A stretch of 25,442 nt of DNA, from contig JAKEHA010000175.1 of the NCBI GenBank assembly GCA_022615275.1, positions 1 to 25,442 on the forward strand. The letters run 5' to 3'. Shown here one piece after another: positions 14,363-22,725 of this stretch (the first letter of the stretch is position 1; each line of letters begins with the position of its first letter). The translations under genes and the position numbers were made by a program. The notes under the pieces were generated by a model. That model had not been told where the DNA came from. It searched no databases and was given only the letters and a program-made list of their open reading frames with translations. Source of the DNA: Candidatus Latescibacterota bacterium (GTDB taxonomy: Bacteria > Krumholzibacteriota > Krumholzibacteriia > WVZY01 > JAKEHA01).

Positions 14363-15271
14363 TTACGGGAGCGCCGACGCACTCGAGAGCGACACCACCT
14401 CTGCGCCGTCCACGATTCGTTTCATCAATCCCGCGAGCACCGCGCCCGGACCCACTTCGTAGCTGGTGCCCGCGTGCACCGCGGCGAACGCGCGCATGCT
14501 CCGGGTCCATTGAACGGCCGACTTCAACTGCTGCGCGAGCAGGTCGAGCACACGCATGCGATCGGCGACGACGTCGCCGGTGACGTTGGCCACCCACGGT
14601 ACGCGCAGCTCGCCGGAGGGAAAGCCGGTCAGAAACGCGCGAAACTCGTCCACCGCGGGCTCCATCAGTGGCGAGTGGAAGGCGCCGCTCACCGGGAGCT
14701 TGAGCGCCCGCTTGGCGCCGTGCGCCTTGCACACCTCGCACGCGCGCTCGACCGCGGCGACGTCGCCCGAGATAGCGAATTGCGCGGGCGAGTTGTAGTT
14801 CGCGACCACGACCACGCCGCCCGCTTCGGCAACGCACGCTTCCACGGTGGATTCGTCGAGGCCGATGATGGCGGCCATGGTACCGGGGCGCTCGACACCC
14901 GCGTCGTACATGAGCTCGCCGCGCCGCCGCACGATCTTCAGCGCGTCGAGGGGACGAAAGAAGCCGGCCGCCACCAGCGCCGAAAACTCGCCCAGGCTGT
15001 GGCCCGCGACCACCGTGGGTGCCACACCGCGCGCGCTCAAGACCTCCAGCACGGCGACGCTGTGCAAGAGAATCGCGGGCTGCGCATTCTTGGTCTTGGT
15101 CAGCTCGTCCATGTCGCCGCCAAACGAGAGCTCCGCAATGTCGAAGCCGAGCGCATCGTTGGCCGCGCGATACAACGCGCGTGCCTCGGGAAAGGAATCG
15201 TAGTAATCCTTCCCCATGCCGACGAACTGGGACCCCTGCCCGGGGAACAACATGCCGACGCTTGCGGCCAC
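14363..15271 (-). CDS. fabD: Malonyl-CoA:ACP transacylase
   Basis: FabD loads malonyl groups onto ACP. The 302-residue protein begins MAASVGMLFPGQGSQFVGMG; the catalytic GHSLGE holds Ser92 and the partner His199 lies in GAFHSPLM. The GTG at 15271 is preferred over the ATG at 15253 because it restores the normal distance to FPGQGSQ and has GGAAAGG upstream. It follows fabH after about 22 bp and precedes fabG. Full length, no anomalies. Confidence 0.96.
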   Translation of the reverse strand: MAASVGMLFPGQGSQFVGMGKDYYDSFPEARALYRAANDALGFDIAELSFGGDMDELTKTKNAQPAILLHSVAVLEVLSARGVAPTVVAGHSLGEFSALVAAGFFRPLDALKIVRRRGELMYDAGVERPGTMAAIIGLDESTVEACVAEAGGVVVVANYNSPAQFAISGDVAAVERACEVCKAHGAKRALKLPVSGAFHSPLMEPAVDEFRAFLTGFPSGELRVPWVANVTGDVVADRMRVLDLLAQQLKSAVQWTRSMRAFAAVHAGTSYEVGPGAVLAGLMKRIVDGAEVVSLSSASALP

Positions 15272-15293
15272 GCAGCCTGCCTTTCCGAGCGAA

Positions 15294-16301
15294 CTACAAC
15301 GAAATGCTGTGCCTGAAGAGCACCGAACCCCACGTGAATCCGGCGCCGAATCCGGTGAACAGGACCAGGTCACCCGGCTCGAGCCTCCCCTCGCGCACGA
15401 CCTCGTCGTACGCGACCGGAATGGTCGCCGACGAGGTGTTGCCGTAGCGGTCCAGGTTGACGACCACGCGCTCGCGCGGGATCTCGAGGCGCTCGACGAC
15501 GGCATCGATGATGCGAATGTTGGCTTGGTGCGGGATCACGAGCGACACGTCGGCCAGGCTGTGGCCGGTTTCGTCCAGGACCGTTTTGGCGGCGTCCACC
15601 ATCGCGCGCACCGCCCACTTGAACACTCCGTCGCCTTTCATCTTGATGTAGTGCGAGTGCTCGAGGTAGGTGGTGGGGCCGAGCGGCTGGCGCGATCCGC
15701 CGCCGGGGATGCACAGGAGCTCGGCCAGCGAACCGTCCGACTTCACGTGGGTGGCGAGGAGACCTTCTCCGGCCGGGCACCCCTCCAGCACGGCGGCGCC
15801 GGCCGCGTCGCCGAACAGCACGCAGGTCGCGCGGTCGCTCCAGTCGACGAACTTGCTCAAGACTTCCGAACCGATCACCAGCACCCGGTTCATCTGCCCC
15901 GAAACGATCATCGCGTTGGCCAGGGTGAGGCCGTATATGAATCCGCTGCAAGCCGCACTCACGTCCATCGCGGCGGCGTTGACCGCGCCCAGGCGGTCCT
16001 GCACGAGCGTAGCGGTGGCGGGAAACAGCATGTCGCCGCTGATGGTCCCGATGATGATGCCGTCCAGGTCCTTGGCGTCGAGCTTGGCCATCGCGAGCGC
16101 TTCCTTGGCGGCGGCCACCGATATGTCCGAACACGCCTCGTTGTCCGCGGCGATGCGGCGCTCGTGGATGCCTGTGCGCGTGGTGATCCACTCGTCGGTC
16201 GTCTCCACCATCTTCTCCAGATCGAAGTTGGTCAGGACGCGCGACGGCAGGCAGCGGCCGGTGCCGATGATGCGCGACGATCTAGGAGACGTGGGCTGCA
16301 T
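15294..16301 (-). CDS. fabH: Beta-ketoacyl-ACP synthase III
   Basis: FabH starts fatty-acid synthesis by condensing acetyl-CoA (or a branched primer) with malonyl-ACP. It has 335 residues. The catalytic Cys119 (VSAACSGFIYGL), His258 (VIPHQAN) and Asn288 (YGNTSSATIP) are visible, as is the C-terminal GFGAGFTWGSVLF. ATG 16301 overlaps the plsX 3' end by 20 bases, indicating coupling. Primer preference cannot be judged from the sequence. Confidence 0.97.
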   Translation of the reverse strand: MQPTSPRSSRIIGTGRCLPSRVLTNFDLEKMVETTDEWITTRTGIHERRIAADNEACSDISVAAAKEALAMAKLDAKDLDGIIIGTISGDMLFPATATLVQDRLGAVNAAAMDVSAACSGFIYGLTLANAMIVSGQMNRVLVIGSEVLSKFVDWSDRATCVLFGDAAGAAVLEGCPAGEGLLATHVKSDGSLAELLCIPGGGSRQPLGPTTYLEHSHYIKMKGDGVFKWAVRAMVDAAKTVLDETGHSLADVSLVIPHQANIRIIDAVVERLEIPRERVVVNLDRYGNTSSATIPVAYDEVVREGRLEPGDLVLFTGFGAGFTWGSVLFRHSISL

Positions 16302-17298
16302 GCTGCACCGCGACCGCGAAGCGTTCTTCGATATGACCGTTGAGCCCCGCGTCGACCGACTTGGCGGCGGCCTGGATGGCGTTGGCGATGGCACGCCGCG
16401 AGCTCTTGCCGTGCGAGATGATGACCACGCCTTTCACACCCAGGAGCGGAGCGCCGCCGTACTCGGCGTAGTCGAGCTGTGAGCGGATGGACCGGAAGGC
16501 GGGCGCCATCAAGAGCGCGCCCGCCTTGGCCAGCAGACCGCGCCGAATCTCGTCCCGCACCAAGTGCGCGAGAAACGAATAGATGCTCTCGGAGAACTTG
16601 AGGATGACGTTGCCCACGAAGCCGTCGCACACGACGACGTCGGCGGCCCCGTCGAACACGTCGCGCCCCTCGACATTACCGACGAAGTTGACGCGCGTAT
16701 CGGCTTCGAGCAACGCGTACGAGTCGCGTACCAGCTCGTTGCCCTTGCTCTTCTCTTCGCCGATGTTGAGCAACCCGACGCGCGGGCGCGCCACACCCAG
16801 GTGGCGCTCCGCGAACACCGAGCCCATGATGGCGAACTGGACCAGGTTCTTGGGCGTGCACTCGTGGTTGGCACCGACGTCGAGCACCACGGCACCCCCG
16901 CGCTTGTTGGGCCACAACGTGGAAATGGCGGGGCGTGACACGCCGTGCAGGCGGCCGATGGTCAGAAGCGAGCTCGCCACCACCGCCCCCGTGTTTCCGG
17001 CGCTCACCATCGCGTCCGCCTTCCCTTCCCGCACCAAGCGCAACGCGACCGTGATCGACGCGTCTTTCTTGCGCCGGATCGCGGTCGCGGGGGACTCGTG
17101 CATGTCGATGACCTCGGAGGCGTGGACGATCTCGACCATGGCCGGATCGACCCCGCCCACCAAGGGGCGAATCTCTTCCTCGCGCCCCACGAGTACCAGG
17201 CGCACCTCGCCGTGCCGCGCAAGCATCGCGTCGATCGCGCCGGGAACGACGACCTTCGGGCCTTTGTCGCCGCCCATCGCGTCAACGGCGATTCGCAC
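16282..17298 (-). CDS. plsX: Phosphate acyltransferase PlsX
   Basis: PlsX makes acyl-phosphate from acyl-ACP for glycerolipid synthesis at the inner membrane. The 338-residue protein begins MRIAVDAMGGDKGPKVVVPG and holds the family segments SAGNTGAVVASSL, VLDVGANHECTPKNLVQFA and VVCDGFVGNVILKFSE. The start is GTG at 17298, six bases behind AGAGG. The rpmF-plsX-fabH order is conserved in many bacteria. rpmF ends 10 bp upstream; fabH overlaps the 3' end. Confidence 0.97.
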   Translation of the reverse strand: MRIAVDAMGGDKGPKVVVPGAIDAMLARHGEVRLVLVGREEEIRPLVGGVDPAMVEIVHASEVIDMHESPATAIRRKKDASITVALRLVREGKADAMVSAGNTGAVVASSLLTIGRLHGVSRPAISTLWPNKRGGAVVLDVGANHECTPKNLVQFAIMGSVFAERHLGVARPRVGLLNIGEEKSKGNELVRDSYALLEADTRVNFVGNVEGRDVFDGAADVVVCDGFVGNVILKFSESIYSFLAHLVRDEIRRGLLAKAGALLMAPAFRSIRSQLDYAEYGGAPLLGVKGVVIISHGKSSRRAIANAIQAAAKSVDAGLNGHIEERFAVAVQHAAHVS

Positions 17299-17308
17299 TC
17301 GTCACCTC

Positions 17309-17494
17309 TTAGAGCTCCTCTTCGATGCGGACGACTTCACGCCCCGCGTAGAACCCGCAGTGCGGGCACACGCTGTGCGGTGTCTTCGGCTGACCGCAGT
17401 GCGAGCACTTGGTCAGACTCGGCGTCGACAGCTTCCAGTGCGTGCGACGTTTGCGCTTGCGCGTCTTTGAATGCCTTCTCTTGGGCAGACCCAT
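17309..17494 (-). CDS. rpmF: Ribosomal protein bL32
   Basis: This is a 61-residue basic protein of the 50S subunit. The N-terminus MGLPKRRHSKTRKRKRRTHW is typical of bL32, and the CSHC...CPHC pair makes it the zinc-ribbon (C+) form. ATG 17494 has a strong AAGGAG upstream. It lies between the DUF177 gene and plsX, the classical yceD-rpmF-plsX order. Confidence 0.97.
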   Translation of the reverse strand: MGLPKRRHSKTRKRKRRTHWKLSTPSLTKCSHCGQPKTPHSVCPHCGFYAGREVVRIEEEL

Positions 17495-17569
17495 GGACTT
17501 CTCCTTACCTCACGAACGATTGCTACAGACGCGCGGCCGCGGAGGAACCGGATGCGCGCACCTACCACA

Positions 17570-18049
17570 CTATTTACGAAGCGCGTCCCAGCGCGAGTCG
17601 GCACTCGGCCGGCACGCGCAGGTTTCGCGGTTCCAATTGACGCCACACGACGGACACAACCCGCGACAATCTTCGCGGCACAAGATGAGCATCGGGGTCG
17701 CCAGCACCACGGCCTCGTGCACGTACGGCTCGAGGTCGATCTCGCACTGGTGCAACGGCAGCGCGACCACATCGTCGCCCTCTTCGGCCGCGTGCTCGCC
17801 GCGCCGTACCATCACCTCGAACTCGCCGGCCACGTCTTGCCGCGCCGCGTCGAGACAGCGGTGGCACTGGGTCACGAGCGTGGTCGCGACGGTGCCGTTG
17901 AACTGCAGGCTCCCCGGGCTCTGACGATACTCGACGCGGACGTGGCACGGGGCGACGACTTCACTGCCCGCGGGATCCTCGAACGCGACCGACTCATCGC
18001 TCTCGAAGGTGCCGCTGGCGTCGACCAGCTCGCGTATGTCGATCTTCAT
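17570..18049 (-). CDS. DUF177/YceD-family protein
   Basis: This is a 159-residue protein of the YceD family, linked in E. coli and plants to 23S rRNA accumulation. The hallmark is the C-terminal cluster LCREDCRGLCPSCGVNWN, together with the internal QCHRCLDAARQ motif; the cysteines probably bind zinc. ATG 18049 (MKIDIRELVDASG) lies six bases behind GGGAG; a GTG seven codons earlier is less likely. It precedes rpmF by 75 bp, as in most genomes, which supports the call. Confidence 0.92.
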   Translation of the reverse strand: MKIDIRELVDASGTFESDESVAFEDPAGSEVVAPCHVRVEYRQSPGSLQFNGTVATTLVTQCHRCLDAARQDVAGEFEVMVRRGEHAAEEGDDVVALPLHQCEIDLEPYVHEAVVLATPMLILCREDCRGLCPSCGVNWNRETCACRPSADSRWDALRK

Positions 18050-18115
18050 CTCCGACTCCCGCCCGGCCACGTAACTGCCGACGCCATGGGCGGTTCCAGC
18101 CGAACGTGGACGAAT

Positions 18116-18517
18116 CTAGGCTCCACCGAACACAATTTCAAGCTCTTTCTGCGCGTTCTCGGGCGCGTCGGAGCCGTGTACCGCATTATTTTGCAAGCTC
18201 TTACCGAACATGTAGCGCACCGTCCCGGGGCGCGCATCGGCGGGGTTGGTGGCCCCGATGAACTCGCGGATGCGGCTCACCGCTTCGTCGCCTTCGATCT
18301 CGATCGCCACCACCGGGCCGCTCGTAATATAGGACACCAGGTCCTTGAAGAACGGCCGCTCGCGATGGACGGCGTAGAAACGCTCGGCGCCTTCGCGCGA
18401 AAACTGCGTCTTGGTCATACGGCGAATCGCGAAGCGATTCCTCTCCACCAGCCCCAGGATGTCGCCCACGTGGCCCTCGGCGACGGCGTCGGGCTTGATC
18501 ATCAACAGTGTCTTCAT
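18116..18517 (-). CDS. ndk: Nucleoside diphosphate kinase
   Basis: Ndk transfers phosphate between nucleoside di- and triphosphates through a phospho-histidine. The 133-residue protein starts MKTLLMIKPDAV; catalytic His114 lies in NNAVHGSDAPENA. ATG 18517 has GAGGAGGG about ten bases upstream; in-frame sequence further upstream is a shadow of sucD. It lies 25 bp behind sucD, so GTP/ATP made by succinyl-CoA synthetase and Ndk are plausibly co-expressed. Confidence 0.97.
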   Translation of the reverse strand: MKTLLMIKPDAVAEGHVGDILGLVERNRFAIRRMTKTQFSREGAERFYAVHRERPFFKDLVSYITSGPVVAIEIEGDEAVSRIREFIGATNPADARPGTVRYMFGKSLQNNAVHGSDAPENAQKELEIVFGGA

Positions 18518-18542
18518 GCGTTCGATGCCCTCCTCGAAACAA

Positions 18543-19436
18543 TTACGATGCGCGTTTGAGCGCGGGTGCCGCCGACGCGACCAGCGACGTGATCTCCGAC
18601 GGTATCTTCGCGACGGGAACTCCGACCGCCGCGAAGGCAGCGATCTTGTCGGCCGCGGTTCCCGACCCACCGGTGACGATGGCGCCCGCGTGACCCATGC
18701 GCTTGCCGGGGGGCGCGGTCTGGCCCGCGATGAACGACACCACCGGCTTGCTGACCTTCTCCTTGATGAACGCGGCCGCTTCTTCCTCGTCGGAGCCGCC
18801 GATCTCGCCGATCAAGACGATCGCTTCCGTCTCTTCGTCGGCCTGGAACAGACGCAGGCAATCGATGAAGTTGGTACCGATGACGGGATCGCCGCCGATG
18901 CCGATGCACGTCGACTGGCCCATGCCCGCGCGCGTGAGCTGATAGACGACTTCGTACGTCAAGGTGCCGCTGCGCGACACCACGCCCACGGATCCGGGTT
19001 GCACGATGCTGGCGGGCAGAATGCCGACCTTGACGCGCGCATTGGGCGCGATCAAGCCGGGACAGTTGGGGCCGAGCAGGCGCGCGCCGCGCTCCTTCAA
19101 GAACGGCACCACGCGCAGCATGTCGCGGACGGGCACGCCTTCGGTGATGCAGACCACGAGCCGAACGCCGGCGTCGGCCGCCTCGCAGATGGCATCGGCC
19201 GCGAACGGCGCGCGCACGTAGATCACCGAGGTATTGGCACCGGTCGCGTCGACGGCCTCGTGCACGGAGTCGAAGATGGGGACGGTGTTGTCGAACTTGC
19301 TGCCGCCCTTGCCGGGGGTGACACCGGCGACCAGGTTGGTCCCGTAGGCCGCCATCTGCGCCGCGTGAAAGGATCCGTCGCGTCCGGTGATGCCCTGCAC
19401 CACCAGGCGCGTATTGCGATCGATCGGCATGCTCAC
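18543..19436 (-). CDS. sucD: Succinyl-CoA synthetase alpha subunit
   Basis: SucD is the CoA-binding, phospho-histidine subunit of the TCA-cycle enzyme. It has 297 residues. The GTG start at 19436 gives MSMPIDRNTRLVVQG, aligning end-to-end with E. coli SucD, and has AAGGAA eight bases upstream; the ATG at 19430 would lose two residues. Visible motifs are GGVTPGKGG-like GVTPGKGGSKF, LLGPNCPGLI and catalytic His249 in RMGHAGAIV. It is separated from sucC by 141 bp, almost entirely repeat copy B. Confidence 0.97.
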   Translation of the reverse strand: MSMPIDRNTRLVVQGITGRDGSFHAAQMAAYGTNLVAGVTPGKGGSKFDNTVPIFDSVHEAVDATGANTSVIYVRAPFAADAICEAADAGVRLVVCITEGVPVRDMLRVVPFLKERGARLLGPNCPGLIAPNARVKVGILPASIVQPGSVGVVSRSGTLTYEVVYQLTRAGMGQSTCIGIGGDPVIGTNFIDCLRLFQADEETEAIVLIGEIGGSDEEEAAAFIKEKVSKPVVSFIAGQTAPPGKRMGHAGAIVTGGSGTAADKIAAFAAVGVPVAKIPSEITSLVASAAPALKRAS

Positions 19437-19466
19437 GTTTCGATTTCCTTTCTTGCTGCGACTATC

Positions 19467-19570
19467 GGCGAGCACCGAAGGCTTCCCTCCGCTCTCAGGT
19501 TCTCGCTCGCTTCTGATTTGCAGTTATGGCTCGCTGCGGAAGTTCGCGTCGGGAACCTTCGGTGCTCGCC
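19467..19570. repeat. Dispersed palindromic repeat, copy B (inside sucC-sucD spacer)
   Basis: This 104-bp element begins 7 bp after the sucC stop. Its arms are perfect inverted repeats: GGCGAGCACCGAAGG (19467-19481) and CCTTCGGTGCTCGCC (19556-19570), with TTCCC/GGGAA pairing inside them. It is about 88% identical to copy A by hand alignment. In RNA it would form a long hairpin between the two cistrons and could affect stability or relative expression; that is inference. Confidence 0.9.
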
Positions 19571-19577
19571 CACTCTC

Positions 19578-20711
19578 TTACGCCGCCAGCGCGATCGCTT
19601 TCTTCACCGCTTCGTCCATGGTCTCGGCCGGATGGATGGCGGGGACCTGGCGCAGGATCTCGCGCGCTTCCTTTTCGTTGGTGCCCGTCAAGCGGACGAC
19701 CACCGGCAGCTTCAAGTTCATCTGCGCGAACGCGGTCACCAGCCCGCGCGCGACGTCGTCGCAGCGCGTGATCCCGCCGAATATGTTGAACAGGATCGAC
19801 TTCACACTCGTGTCCTGCAAGATGATCGAGAGCGCCGCCACCACCTTCTCCGGGCGCGAGCTGCCGCCGATGTCGAGGAAGTTCGCGGGCTGGCCGCCGT
19901 AGTGCTTGACTAGGTCCATGGTCGCCATCGCGAGGCCGGCGCCGTTGACGACGCAGCCCACGTTGCCCGACAAGCGCACGAACGAAAGGCCCTCGTTGCG
20001 CGCGCGCACTTCACCCTCGTCCTCGGCGTCCAAGTCGCGCATGGCTTCCAAGTCCGGGTGCCGCTCGAGCGCGTTGTCGTCGAAGTTGAGCTTGGCGTCG
20101 AGCGCGAGCACGCGGCGGTCCGTCGTCACCACCAGCGGGTTGATCTCCGCGAGGCTCGCGTCCACCTCGTCGTAGAGCGTGTAGAGCTTCTGAATGATGT
20201 CGGCCATCGGTTTGGCCAGCTCGGCGTCGCGCGCGAGCGCCATCGCCAGCCGGCGCGCCGCGAACGGGTGCACGCCGTACAACGGGTCGACCCACACGCG
20301 CTGGATCGCGGACGGGTTCTCCTTCGCGGTCACTTCGATCTCGACGCCTCCGTCCGCGGACCCCATGACGAGCGGCTTCTGCGCGCGCCGGTCCATGATC
20401 ACCGCGACGTAGATCTCGTGCGCGATGTCGACCGCTTCCGTGATCAGGACCTTCTTGACGGTCTCGCCCTTGATGTCCATGCCGAGAATTTGCGACGCCT
20501 TCTCGCGCGCCTCGGCCGGCGTCTTCGCGATCTTGACCCCGCCCGCCTTGCCGCGCCCGCCCACCAGCACTTGCGCCTTCACGACCACGGGCTTGCCCAC
20601 CGTGGCCGCGGCCGCTTCCGCGTCCGACGCCGACGTCACTACCGTCCCCGGCGGAACCGGGATCCCGTAGCGCGCGAACAGTTCCTTGGCTTGGTACTCG
20701 TGTACTTTCAT
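19578..20711 (-). CDS. sucC: Succinyl-CoA synthetase beta subunit (ADP/GDP-forming)
   Basis: SucC is the nucleotide-binding subunit of succinyl-CoA synthetase. The 377-residue protein starts MKVHEYQAKELFARYGIPVP, has the ATP-grasp segment VKAQVLVGGRGKAGGVK and ends with the conserved ILFNIFGGITRCDDVARG region. ATG 20711 follows AGGAGACAC. It lies 25 bp behind rfaE2 and is split from sucD by repeat B, although sucC and sucD are normally nearly contiguous. Confidence 0.97.
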   Translation of the reverse strand: MKVHEYQAKELFARYGIPVPPGTVVTSASDAEAAAATVGKPVVVKAQVLVGGRGKAGGVKIAKTPAEAREKASQILGMDIKGETVKKVLITEAVDIAHEIYVAVIMDRRAQKPLVMGSADGGVEIEVTAKENPSAIQRVWVDPLYGVHPFAARRLAMALARDAELAKPMADIIQKLYTLYDEVDASLAEINPLVVTTDRRVLALDAKLNFDDNALERHPDLEAMRDLDAEDEGEVRARNEGLSFVRLSGNVGCVVNGAGLAMATMDLVKHYGGQPANFLDIGGSSRPEKVVAALSIILQDTSVKSILFNIFGGITRCDDVARGLVTAFAQMNLKLPVVVRLTGTNEKEAREILRQVPAIHPAETMDEAVKKAIALAA

Positions 20712-20736
20712 GTGTCTCCTCGGGAGCGCGGCGTCG

Positions 20737-21216
20737 TTACTTGCCGCCACCGCGAATTCGCTCGACGATGCGCGAGGTCGAATAGCCCGCGCGCATCGGA
20801 TAGCGCCACACGCGCCCGCCCCAACCCACGACGTCCTCTTCGCCCACGATCGCGCCCGCGCCGTACTCGGCGCCCTTGACCAGGACCTGCGGACGCACGC
20901 GGCGGATGGCCTCGAGCGGCGTATCGTCGTCGAAGATCGTCACCGCGTCCACCCACCGCAGAGCCAAGAGGATCTCCGCTCGCTCGTGAGCGGGATAGAC
21001 GGGCCGCTCCGGTCCCTTCAGGCGCTTCACCGACGCGTCGCTGTTGATGGCCACGATGAGCACGTCGCCCTGCGCTGCGGAATCCTCCAAGAGAGCGAGG
21101 TGCCCGCTGTGCAAGAGGTCGAATACGCCGTTGGTGAACACGATACGCCGGTCGGCGCGACGCCAGGACTCGCCCGCTTCGCGCAGCCGCTCGACCGGGA
21201 TGACCTCGCGCCTCAT
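20737..21216 (-). CDS. rfaE2: D-glycero-beta-D-manno-heptose 1-phosphate adenylyltransferase
   Basis: This enzyme makes ADP-heptose for the LPS inner core. The 159-residue nucleotidyltransferase carries FTNGVFDLLHSGHLALL, with the HxGH motif at 36-39, and GYSTSRIVERIR near the C-terminus. It corresponds to the C-terminal half of E. coli HldE. ATG 21216 overlaps the rfaE1 stop as ATGA, so the split halves are translationally coupled. sucC follows after 25 bp. Confidence 0.94.
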   Translation of the reverse strand: MRREVIPVERLREAGESWRRADRRIVFTNGVFDLLHSGHLALLEDSAAQGDVLIVAINSDASVKRLKGPERPVYPAHERAEILLALRWVDAVTIFDDDTPLEAIRRVRPQVLVKGAEYGAGAIVGEEDVVGWGGRVWRYPMRAGYSTSRIVERIRGGGK

Positions 21217-22217
21217 TCGAAGGCCGCGACCAGCTCGTCGGCCGTGAGCGTCGACGTCCCCACTTCCTTGATCACTTCACCGGCCGCCGTGTTGGCCATG
21301 ACCACCGCGTCGACCAGGTCGGCCCGCGTCGCCAGGCCGGCGGCGAGAACGCTGATCACCGTGTCGCCCGCGCCCGTGACGTCGAACACGTGCTTGGCCA
21401 CGGTCGGGATGTGGACCTCCTGGCAGTCTCCATAATAGAGGCTCATGCCGTCCTCGCCGCGCGTGACCAGGAGCGCCGAAAGCTCCATGCGCTCGAGTAC
21501 GTCGAATGCGATCGCCGACGGATTCTTGCCCTTGCGATAGTCGATCCCGGCCGCCATGTGCGCCTCGCGCGTGTTGGGCGTGATCACGGTGACGCCGCGA
21601 TACCATGCGAAGTGCGGCACGTGCGGGTCGACCAGCACCGGCTTCTCGTTCTTGCGCCACGCCGCGATCACCTCGGCGATCTCCGGCTCGAGCACCACGC
21701 CCTTGCCGTAGTCGGAGATCACGAGCGCGTCCGCGCTGGCGGCCAGCGACCGCGCGCGGTCGTAGATGGCGCGGCGTGCGCTTCCGTCCACCGCGTCGTC
21801 GGTCTCGAAGTCGGCGCGCACCACTTGCTGGCTGCGCGCGATGATGCGCACCTTTTCGGTGGTGGTGCGGCCGGGCGCTTCGATCAATCCGTCGCTGCCG
21901 ATCCCGCGCCGCGAAAGCATGCGCGCGATCTCGCGGCCCTCGCGGTCGCTGCCGCGCACGGAGACGACTTCGGAGCGAACCCCCAAGGCACCCAAGTTGG
22001 CGGCCACGTTGGCCGCTCCGCCCAGCCGGCGGCTGCGTCGCGTCACGTGCACGATCGGCACCGGCGCTTCGGGCGAGATGCGCTCGACGTCGCCCCAGAA
22101 GTAGCGATCGAGCATGACGTCGCCGAGCACGACGACCCTCGCCGACGCAAAGCGATCGACGTAGCGGCGCGCGCTGTCCCGACTCAACGTGGGGCGTGCG
22201 TGGGTGGGCTGGGTCAC
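21213..22217 (-). CDS. rfaE1: D-glycero-beta-D-manno-heptose-7-phosphate kinase
   Basis: This PfkB-family sugar kinase, the N-terminal half of HldE, phosphorylates heptose-7-phosphate for ADP-heptose synthesis. The 334-residue protein has RRLGGAANVAANLGALG (about 64-80) and the catalytic TGAGDT (281-286). The GTG start at 22217 has AAGGA five bases upstream. A run of eight T and a hairpin lie immediately before that Shine-Dalgarno (22229-22257), so expression may be attenuated. It is followed without gap by rfaE2. Confidence 0.95.
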   Translation of the reverse strand: MTQPTHARPTLSRDSARRYVDRFASARVVVLGDVMLDRYFWGDVERISPEAPVPIVHVTRRSRRLGGAANVAANLGALGVRSEVVSVRGSDREGREIARMLSRRGIGSDGLIEAPGRTTTEKVRIIARSQQVVRADFETDDAVDGSARRAIYDRARSLAASADALVISDYGKGVVLEPEIAEVIAAWRKNEKPVLVDPHVPHFAWYRGVTVITPNTREAHMAAGIDYRKGKNPSAIAFDVLERMELSALLVTRGEDGMSLYYGDCQEVHIPTVAKHVFDVTGAGDTVISVLAAGLATRADLVDAVVMANTAAGEVIKEVGTSTLTADELVAAFE

Positions 22218-22228
22218 GGTCGTCCTTG

Positions 22229-22257
22229 AAAAAAAAGGCCCCGCTCGAGGGCGGGAC
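22229..22257 (-). terminator. Intrinsic terminator in the rfaE1 leader (candidate attenuator)
   Basis: The minus strand has CCCGC (22255-22251), a six-base loop and GCGGG (22244-22240), extendable to 7 bp with a U-G pair. One C later come eight T (22236-22229). It lies between the predicted rfaE1 promoter and its Shine-Dalgarno. It may alternatively stop read-through coming from lpxL antisense to the DUF3467 gene. Confidence 0.65.
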
Positions 22258-22292
22258 GGGTTCGATGCGGGCGGGCCCGGAAACAGTGCCGC

Positions 22293-22321
22293 ACGCTAAC
22301 ACGCGGCGCCGGTCCTGTCAA
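22293..22321 (-). promoter_or_regulatory. Sigma-70-type promoter of rfaE1
   Basis: The minus strand reads TTGACA (22321-22316), a 17-bp spacer, then TAGCGT (22298-22293) inside GTGTTAGCGT. The -35 is a perfect consensus. The predicted start near 22286 gives a leader of about 70 nt that contains the terminator hairpin. Confidence 0.6.
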
Positions 22322-22335
22322 GGCGGCTGCCCGGC

Positions 22336-22364
22336 TTGCTAACCCCAACCCAGCGTGATAGATT
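22336..22364 (+). promoter_or_regulatory. Possible promoter of the DUF3467 gene
   Basis: TTGCTA, a 17-bp spacer and TAGATT give a fair sigma-70 match, with about 34 nt of leader before the ATG at 22405. It is back-to-back with the rfaE1 promoter. Confidence 0.42.
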
Positions 22365-22404
22365 CAGCACCGGCCGGTGATCGTCGCGTGACCAAGGAGG
22401 CCCC

Positions 22405-22725
22405 ATGAATCCCGAGCCCCAGCGAACCGTCAATATCGAGATCGGCGACAAGGAGTGGGAAGGCGTCTACTCCAACTTCGTCATTATTACCCACTCCAAC
22501 TCGGAGTTCGTCCTGGACTTCGCGCGCATGCTGCCGGGGGCGCAGAAGGCAAAGGTCTTCTCCCGCATCATCATGACGCCCCAGCACGCCAAGGCCCTCT
22601 TGGCCACTATCGAGCAGAACGTGAAGCGCTTCGAAACCGAGCACGGCGAGATCAAGCTGACGCCCGCCGACCTCTCCCGGGGACCGATCGGATTTCAGAC
22701 GCCGGGGTCCTCGAAGAAGGATTAA
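22405..22725 (+). CDS. DUF3467-family protein
   Basis: This is a 106-residue soluble protein of the small conserved DUF3467 family, whose function is unknown. Typical features are the N-terminal EGVYSNFVIITHSNSEFVLD and the stretch ARMLPGAQKAKVFSRIIMTP, followed by a helix, HAKALLATIEQNVKRFE. ATG 22405 follows a strong AAGGAGG. It is alone on the plus strand, and its TAA overlaps the lpxL-like TAA on the other strand by two bases (the genes share 4 bp), leaving no space for a terminator between them. Confidence 0.9.
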   Translation: MNPEPQRTVNIEIGDKEWEGVYSNFVIITHSNSEFVLDFARMLPGAQKAKVFSRIIMTPQHAKALLATIEQNVKRFETEHGEIKLTPADLSRGPIGFQTPGSSKKD

